From Patella vulgata (Eukaryota; Mollusca; Gastropoda; Patellidae), in contig NC_065882.2 in NCBI RefSeq assembly GCF_932274485.2, positions 38,224,593 through 38,288,592 of the forward strand: DNA of 64,000 bases. Reading direction: 5' to 3'. Positions 10,865 through 22,061 of this stretch are shown piece by piece; positions within the stretch are counted from its first letter, which is position 1, and every line of letters begins with the position of its first letter. The translations under genes and the position numbers were made by a program. Below the pieces are notes generated by a model that was given only the letters and a program-made list of their open reading frames with translations, made no database searches and had not been told where the DNA came from.

Positions 10865-10866
<2 letters not shown>
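10511..10866 (-). pseudogene. gypsy RT palm/thumb piece in opposite orientation
   Basis: The minus strand reads MGLKNSPATFQRVMEAVM and later LHTGKCFLGHTKIHYLGHVV, the RT palm and thumb of a gypsy element closely related to fossil B. It begins at the same MGLK block at which the plus-strand piece ends, so the two are head-to-head. Either a local inversion or two separate fragments would give this. Fossil. Confidence 0.75.

Positions 10867-10911
<45 letters not shown>
10867..10911. repeat. poly-A tract
   Basis: About 43 consecutive A. No adjacent LINE or SINE was recognised that it could terminate. Confidence 0.95.
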
Positions 10912-10913
<2 letters not shown>

Positions 10914-12053
10914 AATTTTCGAATGCTATTAGACCCTGAGCAGGGTTATCCAGAAATGTATTAGTTTCTGAAATTTGCGCGAATTCGCCAAACTATGGCC
11001 TACTGTGTTTATGTTCAAGCCGGTCAACGTGGAGTTTTCACTATTGTTCATATTCACAATTGTGCCCATCACTGGACCGAAATCAAAATTATGCTCTCAT
11101 ACTTTTTAAAACATTCCTTCAAGGATTCTGACAATGTAACCGCCGGTAAAATAACGTAAAAGCCTATTTGTTTTTTTACGTTTTAAGATGGTGGTATCTC
11201 CGGTTTTGTCAACAAACTTGATTTTCTGACCTACTTTTTTTCTGATTTTCAAACAACTTTGATCCTTAATGTCTCCTAAGACATGTCATCGTTGAATTCG
11301 GATCAGCCAGATCTACTTATATTCCCAATTTCATCAAAAATAACATTTAAAGTATTTCAAGGTACTCAAAGAAAAAAGAATTAGTAAAACGGGTCAAAAA
11401 GTCAAAACTTTACATCCATGTGGGTCAAATTCTTCGTCAGTAAAATTCTGTGATTCAGGATTCGTGAAATATGATGGCCGGAGTCGGGTTTACAAGTAGA
11501 ATAAAGTCGCCTATTGTGGCAAAGAGTTAACTTCGAACAAAAAATACAAACAAACTCTATTGTATGAAATTCCAAATACTAAAAAAAAACAAAACAGTTT
11601 TTGCCCGGTTGCACCCATGTGTTTTGTATGGATATCAACGCCAATCGTATTCTTGGTCGGGTAATGCAATCTTTCGTATCTCCGTATAATAAGTATATAT
11701 CCACCCAGAACTGGGTGTGTGTGTGTGTGGTTGTGTGTGTGGTTGAGTGTGTGTGTGTGTGTGTGTGTGGTTGAGTGGGTATGGGTGGTTGTGTTTGTGA
11801 ATTGTGAAGGGGTAGTAATAATTCAAACTTTAGAAAGGCGTTTACGTGCTGACTGACATACAGTTGACATACTGTAAAGAATAGTATATTTTCCTCTGAA
11901 TTACCGTGCTTCCACTCCGGAAACAGTTTACTAATATCAAAACACACTTCGCTCCATAACACATTGTATCCCACCACATATTTTCCGCTTTAACCCATTT
12001 TTGGTAATACCGGCACACTATTCTGTACATAAAAGCTTTAAACTTTTATACAT
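10912..12053. other. non-coding stretch, (GT)n microsatellite only
   Basis: No supported gene. A (GT)n-rich tract with interruptions runs from about 11717 to 11795. The few open frames across it on the opposite strand translate the microsatellite and are rejected. Confidence 0.6.
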
Positions 12054-12163
12054 TTAGTTCCCATTTTGGGAGTATCTTCGTAGTTGCAGCCCCGATAAAT
12101 TAACCCCAATGATTTTAGCTAAATTTTAATGCCCCAGATTAAAAGCTCATTTTACCATTATAA
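12054..12163 (+). repeat. outer foldback unit, left half of split copy
   Basis: It matches 15480-15580: CATTTTGG-GAGTATCTTCG, then GTTGCAG-CCCGATAAATTAACC, and ends at ACCATTAT. The intact unit continues with TAGATGACTAAACTCAAATTG, and that continuation is found at 15403, on the other side of the LINE. Confidence 0.8.
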
Positions 12164-12224
12164 TAATAATAATAATAATATGTACATTTATATAGCGCTA
12201 GTACTCCAGCGCTAATTAATTTGA

Positions 12225-12512
12225 TTAATCATGATAAAATTTCTCAAAAAGATGGGTTTTAAGTCTTGATTTAAAACAAGAGAGAGTTGGAGATGATTTA
12301 ATGATTTCTGGTAGATTGTTCCACTCTTTAGGTTCATTAACTGCGAACGATCTGTATCCGAATGATTTTAGCTTCCACCTTGGGCAACACATCCGATGAA
12401 GTCTGTTTGATCGGAGGTTACGTGAGGGAACATGTATTTGCATAAGGTTGGATAAGTATTTTGGAGCTAAGCCATTTACACACTGACAGAATTTTGAAGA
12501 TGATTCTTTCAT
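12225..12512 (-). pseudogene. LINE C-terminal domain
   Basis: A 95-codon tail with CQCVNGLAPKYLSNL, LRSNRLHRM, LKSFGYRSF, WNNLPEIIKSSPTLSCFKSR and LKTHLFEKFY. This is the standard C-terminal end of L2/CR1-type LINE proteins. It lies in a different frame from the RT end, so at least one more frameshift separates them; a stop follows at about 12225, just before the 3' tail. Confidence 0.85.
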
Positions 12513-13653
12513 TTATTGGCAGCTAATGGAGTGATTTCAGAACAGGAGTTATATGAGAGTATTTTGATGATCTGGTAACAATTCGAGCTGCGGTATTTTG
12601 GACAAGTTGAAGTTCTTTTAATATTGGCACTAGATGTTTCTGCTAACAAGCTGTTACAGTAGTCAATCCTTGAGAATACCAGAGAACATACAAGTGTAAC
12701 AGCTGCTTCCTGCCTAACCAAGTGTCTTATATGGCCAATGTTTCTGAGCTGAAAATAGCATTTTCGACAAATTTCGCGAATGTGACTATCCATGCTTATA
12801 TTTGGCTCTAAGAGGACACCTAAGTTCTTCACAGTGTTTGATGGTGCAATTATTGCATCTCCTACAACCACACCATTTGAACCTGGATTTTTCAGACGAG
12901 TATTTGGACCAAAGATACATTCTGTTTTACTGTCATTCAATTTCAACATGTTTCTTGTCATCCAGTCTTTAATGGCACGTGTACACAATTTGATGTCAGA
13001 AATTTTTTGGGATGGAACAGTTTTTGAAATGGAGTAATTTACAGTCAGCTGTGTATCATCTGCATAAGAATGTCGTCCTAGACCATGTTTATCGATTAGT
13101 TGTCCTAAATTCTTAGTATACATCACAAAAAGGACCACTTTAATATGACACCATCTAGACCAAAGTCATGTTTAAGACACCCAAGCAGCCTGTCATGATT
13201 GATCGTGTCGAAAGCTGTGGAAAAGTCCAAGAGGACCAATAGGGAGGTACTTAAAGCATCCACAGACATTCGAATATTATTTGTCACTCTTAACAGTCCA
13301 GTTTCAGTGCGGTGTTCAACACGATATGCGGATTGGAATTCATCCATAAGATCATGATGAATCAGATGGTCCATGAGTTGAGATTTGACAGCCTTCTCTA
13401 GTATCTTAGAAAGAAAAGATAAATTGGAGACAGAGCGGTAGTTTGATAGGGAGGAGACTTCAAGATGAGGTTTCTTTAACAGGGGCTTAACCACTGCTTC
13501 TTTGAGACTTTGGGGAACAACGCCACATTCCAAGCTTTTATTAATGATACACGTAATGACTTGGAGAAGCACATTTACATAATCCAAGAGGAATTTAGTT
13601 GGAACAGGGTCTAACTCACAACTTGTAGGCTTAGAATATTTTATTATTTTCAA
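12509..13653 (-). pseudogene. LINE reverse transcriptase
   Basis: RT domain of the same LINE in two overlapping frames (13653-13123 and 13138-12509). Motifs in order: KPLLKKPHLE with SNYRSVSNLSFLSKILEKAV, LLDFSTAFDTINHDRLL with the first catalytic Asp, and SYADDTQLTV with the YADD catalytic pair. Thumb motifs NLGVLLEPNISMD and CRKCYFQLRNI follow. The order and motif types point to the CR1/L2 part of the Jockey-CR1 lineage. It would copy the LINE RNA at the nicked target. One frameshift lies near 13130. Confidence 0.88.
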
Positions 13654-14750
13654 TACTTAATCTTCCGTATAATGTTTGAGTAACAAAGAGACGGTGGAGA
13701 CGGCCTGGGTGTGTGTTGTGATGTATATGTAGTGTCATTCCTTACTGATTTAATCAAGTCATCTCGGATTTTATCAATCTTCCCTTCGAAAAAACTTGCA
13801 AAGACATTTGCCAGGGTGGTATAATCCTGTGCTGCTGGAAGTGGGGACGATATTCTTTGTCCTAATAAATCAAACAGATGAGTGAATAAAGCCTTAGAAT
13901 TTCCAGAATTGGTTAAGATTTGGTTATTGTAATAATGAGTTTTCACATGTCGGAGTTTATTGTTCACATCTGATCTGGCTTGACAGAAAATTTGCCTGTG
14001 TACTTCAAGTCTTGTCTTCCGCCATCTTCGCTCAGCTACCCGTCGCTTACCTTTCAATACAGCAATTTCATCAGTGTACCACGGGGCATGGGATTTGACA
14101 CGAACAACTTTGGATTTACATGGAGCGTGTTTGTCCAAAAGGGAGGTAAGGATTGAATTGTACAGGTCAACGAGTTCGTCAACCTTCTCAGGTGTATTTT
14201 TAAGGAGGCTTGAATCTAACAAATCCTTTTTAAAATATGTCTTTGAGATACACTTAATATTTCTGCAATCTAGCACCTGCTTTGGGTTTGGTGGTTTAGA
14301 ACAGTTCGAAGATATTTTGATCATAAAATGATCAGACATTTGATGATCTTTAACAGAAACTGACTGAACTACTGAATCAGATTGTCGAGAAACAACCCAG
14401 TCAATGATGTGTCCATTTTTATGAGTGACTGTGTTTACGTGCTGGATAAGCTTATGAGTATTTAAAAGACTAAGAATCTTTTTGACATATGGTTGATGCT
14501 GTTCATCACCCAGAAGGAGCAGTTTCCCCTTTTGAACACTTAAGGAACCTAGAAATGTAGATAAATCGTCATGGAATTGACCACATGTCAGTGTGTTTGT
14601 TCTTGATGGAGGGGGCCTATAGATACAAACAGCACGAGTGGATGTTTTGCAATGCTTGATTAGTGTCTCAATATATTCAAATGAGGAGTACTTAACATGT
14701 TTCGGGGGGGTTAGATAACTGGTATTTATAGATAACAGCGACTCCACCAC
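13650..14750 (-). pseudogene. LINE endonuclease C-terminal part and linker
   Basis: Continuation of the LINE protein in a second frame, 366 codons. It holds IYRPPPSRTNT, a LLGD motif and SDHFMIKI, the SDH motif closing the endonuclease active site, followed by the linker to RT with APWYTDEIAVLK. It overlaps the preceding frame by about 60 bases and the next by a few bases, which fits frameshift decay of one original reading frame rather than separate genes. Confidence 0.8.
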
Positions 14751-15180
14751 CTACTGATGTATTCCTGGGAACATGCTTGAACGTATAGCCTGGTGGGGTT
14801 AATTCAGCTATTTTAGCCTCACCGCCGTTTGACCTTAACCAAGTCTCTGTTAGATACAGAATATCAATTTGATTTTCAATGATAAAGTCGAAAATTTCAA
14901 GTGTCTTTTTACGGCAGGAACGTGAGTTCCAGAGAAATAGATTCAGTTGAGATGACTTATGCTGCGGATAGACTTCTACAAGGTTTCTTATATTGGTGCC
15001 TGTGGAAGGGTGTTGACAGTTTTTGTTTTCAGAATTTAATGTCGCATGTACCATAATAGGAAAGATACCCTGATCATAGTTCACCTTACGCTTTCCTCCC
15101 CGACTTCTTCGACCACTGCAAAATATTCCAAGATGTTTCAGAAAGCTAACCTCTAAATTTTCACAAATTTTTGACCAAAG
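14692..15180 (-). pseudogene. LINE endonuclease, N-terminal part
   Basis: An apurinic-like endonuclease start: LFLWNSRSCRKK, then the catalytic Glu motif LTETWL, then VGGGVAVIYK. An SGRRSRGGKRK basic segment precedes it in the same frame. The frame is lost at about 14700 and the domain continues in another frame below. Part of the LINE at 12164-15402; the family uses this domain to nick target DNA for target-primed reverse transcription. Confidence 0.8.
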
Positions 15181-15402
15181 TTTTTAATTGAGAAATGTTT
15201 TTCCCTTGAATACGTGTACATCACTGTGTTTAGATGAGTAGAAACCGGGTTTAACAAACTGTTGAATAGAGAAAGTTCAATGAGACAGAACAACAGAAAA
15301 TGACAGAACAACTTTGAAAGTTGTACACAATGAAAAAACTCCAAAAACTTAGAGCAAACATAGAGCTAAATTACAATGGCTGCCTGTTAGGTGCATAACA
15401 CA

Positions 15403-16245
15403 AGATGTCTACACTAAACGCAAATTGATTTGCCCCCTTTCTTTGATTCAAAACCGGTAATCCCCGCTTAATTTGCTTCCATTTTGGAGTATCTTCGTAG
15501 TTGCAGTCCCGATAAATTAACCCTAATTATTTTAGCTAAATTGTAATGCTCCATATGAAAACGTCATATGACCATTATAGATGACTAAACTCAAATTGCT
15601 TTGCCCCCTTTCTTTGATTTCTCACCTGTAATCCCCGCTCAATTTGCTTCCACGCAGGTAAGTTCCCTCAAAGCTGAATTCCGATTACATAACTACAGAA
15701 ATAATTAAAAAAAAAAAGTAAAGCCCTAAACGACCGCCATACTTGTTTTCAATTTGTAGAAGAAACAAGGCGATCGCTTAGGGATAACAAAAAACACACG
15801 CAGGCCACGCCCAGTTCCAGTAATTGCCGTGTCAAGCAAACTGTCTACATCCGGTTAGATAGTCAACTACCAATTACCCCCTGACTGATCGAAGTTCTTT
15901 CACTATCACTACTATTAGCTAACTTAAAATATTATTGCCACACAATTATTATGTCTGATCAGGTACATATCATTTTACTAATTAGACAAATAAGTCAACC
16001 ACGATGTACATTTGCTCTAAGAATAACAGAAAAACTGCCTTACCCCAAACAATAACAAACCTACCAACGAACACCAACCAATTTCTTTTTCTTATTTCGT
16101 GAAATGTTTTTCACAACAATGTTGAAACACCAATTAATTTTCTGCATGATAAAGTCTAGTATTATCGTTCCAAAATATATCTAAGACAGCAATAACACTA
16201 TTGTTCTCCATCAAATAGGAATATTTTCACTTCAAAAGGGTATAA
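15403..16245 (+). repeat. foldback left arm
   Basis: Reverse-complementary to about 16370-17165 over nearly its whole length, with scattered mismatches. Matched landmarks: GCGATCGCTTAGGGATAAC (near 15770) against its complement near 16815, GTCTGATCAGGTACATAT against its complement near 16630, and CATCGTGGTT-type blocks. Confidence 0.85.
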
Positions 16246-16369
16246 AGTTCCATGTTGTTGAAATAAACTCAAGGGAAATAATGTCCACGAAAAAAATATC
16301 GCCATCCAAAATTATGTCCCTTGAATTGAGCATCATAATAACAAGAGAGTGACCTTTCTTGATTATTTT

Positions 16370-17165
16370 GAAGTAAAAATATACCTACAAGTATTTGATT
16401 GAGAGAAGAACAGTTTTATTAATTGCTGGTTGGATACATTTTGAATACTAGGCTTTATGATGCAGAAAATTATTTCGCGTTTCTACGTTGTTGCCCAAAA
16501 CATTACATGAAATAAGAAGAATTGAATGGCGTTGGCATAGTTATTGTTTGGGGTAAGACAGTTTTTCTCGTATTTTTTAGAGCAAAAGTACATCGTGGTT
16601 GGCTTATTTCATCTAATTAGTAAAATAATATGTACCTGATCAGACATAATAATTGTGTAGCAATAATATTGTTAGTTAGCTGATAGTAGTGATAGAGAAA
16701 GAACTTCGATCAGCCAGGAGGTAACTGGTAGTTGACTGGCTAAGCGGATGTGGATAGTTTGCTTGACACGGGATACACTGGATATGGGCGTGGCCTGTCT
16801 GTGTTTTTGTTATCCCTAAGCGATCGCCATGTTTATTCCTCAAATTTAAAACAAGTATGGCGGTCGTTTAGGGTGTTACCTTTTTCTTATTTAATTATTT
16901 ATGTAAATTTTGTAATCGGAATTCAGCTTTGAGGGGACTTACCTGCGTGGAAGCAAATTGAGCGGGGATTACAGGTGTGAAATCAAGGAAAGGGGGCAAA
17001 GCAATTTGAGTTTAGTCATCTATAATGGTCATATGACGTTTTCATATGGAGCATTAAAATTTAGCTAAAATCATTAGGGTTAATTTATCGGGACTGCAAC
17101 TACGAAGATACTCCAAAATGGAAGCAAATTAAGCGGGGATTACCGGTTTTGAAATAAAGAAACAG
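16370..17165 (-). repeat. foldback right arm
   Basis: Inverted partner of the left arm; the loop between them is about 16246-16369 and contains no gene. Short open frames in this arm are incidental. Confidence 0.85.
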
Positions 17166-17420
17166 GTAAGCTTATCTACACTTTGCTTCCACACCGGTAA
17201 GCCCTTTAATTCGCGTCCATGCTAGTAATCCCCCGTAATTCATTCCCACGCTAGTAATCCCCCTTAAATTAGCTTCCACACAGGTAAGCCCTCCAACTTT
17301 GCTTTCACGCATGTAATCCCCTTTAATTTTCTTCCACACAGGTAAGCCCCCTTAATTTGATTCCAAACAGGTAAGCCCCTTAACTTTGCTTTCACACGGT
17401 AAGCCCTCTTATATACTCCA
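17166..17420 (+). repeat. degenerate ~30-35 bp minisatellite at foldback right end
   Basis: About eight imperfect units of the form GCTTCCACACAGGTAAGCCC followed by CCTTAATTT. The same motif (GCTTCCACGCAGGTAAGT) occurs once inside each foldback arm (near 15645 and, inverted, near 16950), so the array is probably an expansion of an arm sub-repeat. Confidence 0.8.
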
Positions 17421-18360
17421 AAAAGAGGTCAATCATTTTACTATTTGAGTTGCCGACTAAATATAAATAAATTAAGACAACCTTATAGTATGTTCCATGT
17501 TAGATTGCGGAACAACAAGGCTCGCCCAAAATTATTAAAGAAGAAGATTCACTTTACTACTTGTCGACACAGTAGAAATAAATCAAGACAACCTAGTCTT
17601 GGTGTATGTTCCAGGTTAGACTGCGGAACAACAAGGCTGAGCAGGCTCACCCAAACTCATTAATAAAATCAATCAGACATTTATTACCGTAGTGGAGTTG
17701 GCAACACACCCTAATCAATCAATCACGGCTAAACATGCGGCACGCATGCACGTGCTTGACCCATGTCAACGTCTTCCTTCAAATACCAACTGCGGAACAA
17801 CAAGGCTGAACAGGCTCACCCAAAATCATTAATAAAATAGATCAGACATTTAATTTATTTATCGTAGTGGAGTTGGCAACACACCCTAATCCGATCTGTT
17901 TCACAGAGGATTAGGAAAGTCTTCTAATATCTCTGTAAAAGATGATTGCCTTCAACACGTGACGTCACATCACGCGGCGTCGTTCATTGACTCAATGGCG
18001 CGAGCATTGTTTACATAAGACGTTACTGGTTCGGGCAGAATTGTGCCTTTTACTCATTTTAATACCCATTTAAACTAAATAGGAAATATTTTTTACCTAA
18101 AAATACTTCAAACGGCTTTATTTATTTTTCTAATACATAAAAAAATGTTTTAGAATTTAATTTGACGGAGGAAAAAAGTTAATAGTTGTGGCTCATTAAG
18201 TCGCATCGATGTTATCCTTATCAGTGATTGTAGCGGCCTAGCGAATATTCACTTCTGATCAGTGTGGCCCTAATCAATCAACCGCAGCTAAACACGCGTC
18301 ACGCATGCACGTGCTTGACCCATATCAACGTCATCTTTCAAATACCAACATACTGATTTA
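17421..18360. repeat. region of dispersed direct repeats
   Basis: A ~100 bp block starting CTGCGGAACAACAAGGCTGA and running to CACACCCTAATC occurs at 17618-17715 and 17789-17894. A second ~85 bp block including CACGCATGCACGTGCTTGAC occurs at 17705-17791 and 18263-18350. Between the copies is non-coding sequence with a CACGTGACGTCAC palindrome near 17957. No gene is supported. Confidence 0.7.
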
Positions 18361-19145
18361 CAATATACCTTTTAGATTCGGATTCAGATTATTTCATGTC
18401 CAACACTTTAAATAGCCGTAACAACTAATTGCAGATAATCCTCTCTTCTTGCTTCTATATCCAAGATTTTCTTTGACCTCTTCATCATCAAAGTTTATGT
18501 CGGTCGCAACCGTTTTCGATATATTACACTCAAAGTTTCGATATATACACCGGGTACAATATTGGTCAATTTCTTATAATACAATATTTACTGTTAAAGG
18601 GCTATTCCCGAATTTGATAGAGTCTAAGACATAACAGTCCGTGTACGTATGACATTTAAACGCCAAAATATAGTGGAATTGTGTATTGACATTGTCTGAA
18701 AAGTCCAGTTCAAAATATTGAGTCGTTTGGACGTGAACGTCAAAACCGCTTATCCGGACACGAGCATTTTCAAGAAGTTCGCGTCAAACCTTTCGCTAGC
18801 TCTCGATAAGGGCGACTATTCTATACCAATAGAGAGCTTTGATTCACTCAGATTGTTAGCGGTAAGCTATAATTTGAGATAAGAAACCTGATTGGATGTT
18901 TATTTTTACAAAGCCAATCGCTATAGTTTAAAGGTACATCCGCCAGAAAAGTTAATCATTCGGGTAAAATTGAAAGTTGGGAGAATTATATTGTTCAATT
19001 CATGATGGATAACCCTCGAAAGGGTCAAAGCGAGATGAAAATTGGAATGATTTCAAAGCCACTCTGGCAATTTTGATTGCAATGATGACGAACTTCACGA
19101 AGACGTTGCCAAAATGCTACTTGATTTTTTATATGTGTCAATTCA
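18361..19145. other. nothing recognised
   Basis: AT-rich sequence with only short open frames and no motif or internal repeat that I can support. Confidence 0.5.
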
Positions 19146-20155
19146 ATATCTATGGCAAGGTTTGGGGACATTTGTGTGGAACTTTTCACCACAAGAGTTC
19201 CACAAGATACTGGGTTTCTGAAAATAAATACATTCCACAAGACTTTCGACTAAAAATAATATACATAGAGTGGTTTGGGTCTGTGGTGTTTTTCACCACA
19301 AGAGTTCCACAAGAGATTGGATTTAGAAAAAAAAAATCATTTTTCAAAATATTCTTCTCAGACCTCCCTATGTGCCTGTGTGGTACCACATTCCTCAAGA
19401 TTTTCAACTTAGAATAATTTTGATAGAGTGTTTTGGGTCTGTGGTGTTTTTCACCACAAGAGTTCCATAAAAATTTCATCTCATACCTCTCTATGTGCCT
19501 GTGTGGCACCACATTCCACATGATTTTGATAGAGTGTTTTGGGTCTGTGGTGTTTTTCACCACAAGAGTTCCAAAAGATATTGGACTTAGAAATAAAATC
19601 AATTTTTCACAAACATTCTTCTCAGACCTCCCCATGTGCCTCTATGGTACCACATTCCACAAAATTTTCGACTTAGTATAATTTTGATAAGAGTTTTTTT
19701 AGGTCTGTGGTGTTTTTCACCACAAGAGTTCCACAAGATATTGGACTTAGAAAAAAAAAATTCAAAAATGTCTTCTCATACTTCCCTATTTGCCTGTGTC
19801 GTACCACATTCCACAACATTTTCGAATAATTTTGATACAGTGTTTTGGGTCTGTGGTGTTTTTCATCAATTTTTTCAAATATTTTTTCTCAGACCTCCCT
19901 CTGGGCCTGTGTGGTACTATATTCTTGTGGAACTCTTGTGGTGTAGAACACCGCAGACCCAAAACACTCTATCAAAATTATTCGAAAATCTTGTGGAATG
20001 TGGTACCACACAGGCATATAGGGAGGTCTAAGAAGAAATTTTTGAAAATAATGATATTTTTTCAAAGTCTAATATTTTGTGGAACTCTTGTGGCGAAAAA
20101 CACAACAGACCCAATACACTCCAAACGCCCCCAAACCTTGCCATGTCTACAATTC
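19146..20155. repeat. inverted-repeat element with internal ~110-165 bp tandem units
   Basis: The ends are inverted (GGCAAGGTTTGGGG at 19152 and its complement near 20130). The interior has about six direct copies of a unit built on GTCTGTGGTGTTTTTCACCA plus CAAGAGTTCCACAAGA and CTATGTGCCTGTGTGG, starting near 19175, 19278, 19435, 19545, 19703 and 19848, and two inverted copies from about 19925 to 20120. Long open frames on both strands across it are artefacts of the repeat. Confidence 0.75.
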
Positions 20156-20664
20156 AAAAGTATAAAAAAAAAATCCAATCAAAAAGGAACATGTTCTGAT
20201 GATATTTACGTGTAGGCCTACTAGTAGGGCCTGCTGGCAGACAAGAACGCCTATAAATCTGAAGCAATAAAAAACTTTCAATATGAAATTTTATTGGAGG
20301 AATCATCTGTAAATAGTGTACATTAGTAGTACTGGTATAACATAAAAAAAAATTTTTTATTGTCTTTCAGAATCTTCCATTTTTGCCAGAGACGTATGTA
20401 CTACAGTACATCACAGCTTTTATTTTTAACAATTTTTTATTTTATTTTTTTAGTGATATTACATACAGTTTCATTCACTTAGTTTTATCTTTGATGGCTC
20501 TGTTCGATATAGGAAAGAATAAAAGGGCCAATATTATTTTCAATTTATTATTCTGATTTGTGATTGATACCTTCAACTTCCCATTTATTTATATGCTTTA
20601 ATGTACAGAAATATATTATGATGTAAACATATACAAAAATAAAATAAAAGGACTTCTTTATTTT
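20156..20664. other. nothing recognised
   Basis: AT-rich non-coding sequence with A- and T-runs. No gene or shared repeat was recognised. Confidence 0.5.
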
Positions 20665-21825
20665 ACAGGCACACAGGAAATGTTGAGTCATTTCCATATG
20701 TCTAAAAAACTTGCATCAAAAGTATTTCTCCTAAATAAGATAAAAGATCATTTACCTTACGAGACAAGAATTTTGTTTTATAATAGTTACATACTACCAA
20801 TATTTGATTATTGCTCTATAATTTGGGGGAATGCTACCAAGAGTAGATTAGACATTCTTTTAAAATTACAAAAGAGGGCAGCAAGAAGTATTCTTAATGC
20901 ACCAATTGAAACTCCGTCCAACTCTTTATTTACTAAACTCGGTTGGATTCCCATTATACAGAGGATTCTTTGTAATAAAATTGTCTTACCATTCAAAATT
21001 ATTACATTTAATACTCCACTTTATCTAAACTCCTATTTTATTGAAAAATCTCTCGTTTCCAAAACTCCCTGCATTGGCCGAGAAAGTTCATCCAGTGATG
21101 CAGGACGGAGGGCCTGGCAAGAACATCTGTCTAGTCGTTCGGATGGGACGAAAAACCGAGGCCCCGTGTACATATTGGCGTGCACGTAAAAGATCCCTTG
21201 GCAGTTGGAATTCGATATAAGAGTAGGCCGTAGCGCCGCTGACCGGGCAAAATTTCCCGCATAGCACACTGTATGGCGTATGCCCGTCTTCATTAGCCCA
21301 GTTTAGGAGCAGAACAGTAGGACGTTAAACCCCATTTCATTTCATTTCGTTTCCAAAACTGATATCTTGCTCCATTCACAGACCAGTAAATCTCTTTTCC
21401 TTCAAAAATGCAAAACGGAATCCATGAAACGTACTTTTCATTATTCTGCATGTCTTTTATGGAACAATTTTAAGAAAATTTTAAGATTAAACTGAAAACT
21501 CATTTATATTGAGCACTGAAAAAAACACAATATTCAACTGATGACATGCTTATATTTAACTTGAAACTGCATTCTATCTTATTTTGTGTGTAATTATAGT
21601 GTTCTTCCTATATTCTACTTGTATAATATATATGTTTTTTTAGTTTAGGAGTGACTTATCAAACTTCCCACTTTAAAATGCTATTGTATTTCAAATGATT
21701 TGGAGTTTATCCTGATATTACATGTCTTTGTAGCTTAGGAGGGACTTATGAAAGATTAGGGGGGTTTTTCTTGCAAACTAAATATGTTGCCTCATTAAAT
21801 AAAGTTTTTATTATTATTATTATTC
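20665..21825 (+). mobile_element. 5'-truncated LINE (CR1/Jockey group), interrupted by a SINE
   Basis: Only the RT thumb and C-terminal part of a LINE protein remain. Visible motifs are ASKVFLLNKIK, FYNSYILPIFDYCSIIWG, LLKLQKRAARSILNAP, LFTKLGWIPI and, after the SINE, a CLLWNNFKK-like WN motif. The 3' end is an AATAAAG followed by a (TTA)n tail at about 21805-21823. The truncated 5' end, near 20665, is normal for LINE insertions. The reading frame is open up to the SINE, so decay before the SINE arrived was modest. Confidence 0.8.
21067..21347 (+). mobile_element. SINE (lacking tRNA head) with 13 bp target-site duplication
   Basis: It matches the SINE at 33894-34264 but starts inside it at CCCTGCATTGGCCG and lacks about 30 internal bases. 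The central part (GTCGTTCGGATGGGACGAAA) and the tail, ending in TTTCATTTCATTT-type repeats, are shared. The 13 bp CGTTTCCAAAACT is duplicated at 21054-21066 and 21348-21360, marking the insertion into the LINE exactly. Confidence 0.92.
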
Positions 21826-21976
21826 CATATCACTAAGTTACAGGTAATTACAACCAATACATACCCGCATTTGTAGTTCAAACTAGGCCTGGTAGTTTTG
21901 ATGATTTGTTATGATTTCCACTTTCTTTTGAAGTTCGGTTGGATGAACGAATGGTTAACGCGTGCGCGTTGGATCA

Positions 21977-22050
21977 GAAATGAAATGAACTGGGGTTTAA
22001 CGCCCTACTGGGCTAATGAAGACAGACATGCGGCACTATGGCCTACTCTT
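21977..22050 (-). mobile_element. short 5'-truncated SINE fragment with 11 bp target duplication
   Basis: Seventy-four bases match the complement of the SINE 3' end, from the GAAATGAAATG tail to the AGAGTAGGCC block. GCGTTGGATCA is repeated at 21966-21976 and 22051-22061, the target-site duplication. Confidence 0.88.
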
Positions 22051-22061
22051 GCGTTGGATCA

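Larger units (their letters stand above)
12164..15402 (-). mobile_element. CR1/L2-type LINE inserted in the foldback arm
   Basis: A near full-length 3.2 kb non-LTR retrotransposon on the minus strand. Its 3' end is a (TAT/TTA)n tail at 12164-12182 preceded by GCGCTATATAAATG. The endonuclease, RT and C-terminal parts occur in order. Its position is fixed precisely because the foldback unit is interrupted at 12163 and resumes at 15403. No clear target-site duplication was seen, as is usual for this group. Coding frames are shifted at about three places, so it is inactive. Confidence 0.85.
12054..17420. mobile_element. large foldback element with terminal tandem repeats, hosting a LINE
   Basis: Inverted arms of about 800 bp (about 15430-16245 and 16370-17165) enclose a loop of only about 125 bp. 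The outer arm contains a ~170 bp unit starting AATTTGCTTCCATTTTGGAG; one such unit is found at 15471-15650, its reverse complement at 16950-17125, and another is split by a LINE into 12054-12163 and 15403-15470. The right side continues into a ~30-35 bp minisatellite (17166-17420). The architecture, very long inverted repeats partly made of direct sub-repeats, is that of Foldback (FB)-type DNA elements. No transposase frame is visible. A shorter relative lies at 22605-23140. Confidence 0.8.

Noticed and set aside
11579-11977. Minus-strand frames rich in Thr-His across the (GT)n tract
   Set aside because: Produced by the microsatellite; no domain and no conserved ends.
16750-16932. Short plus-strand frame in the foldback right arm
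   Set aside because: No counterpart in the matching left arm or in the copy at 22605-23140.
19186-20215. Several 80-149 codon frames on both strands
   Set aside because: They recur with the tandem units on both strands, so they are repeat artefacts.
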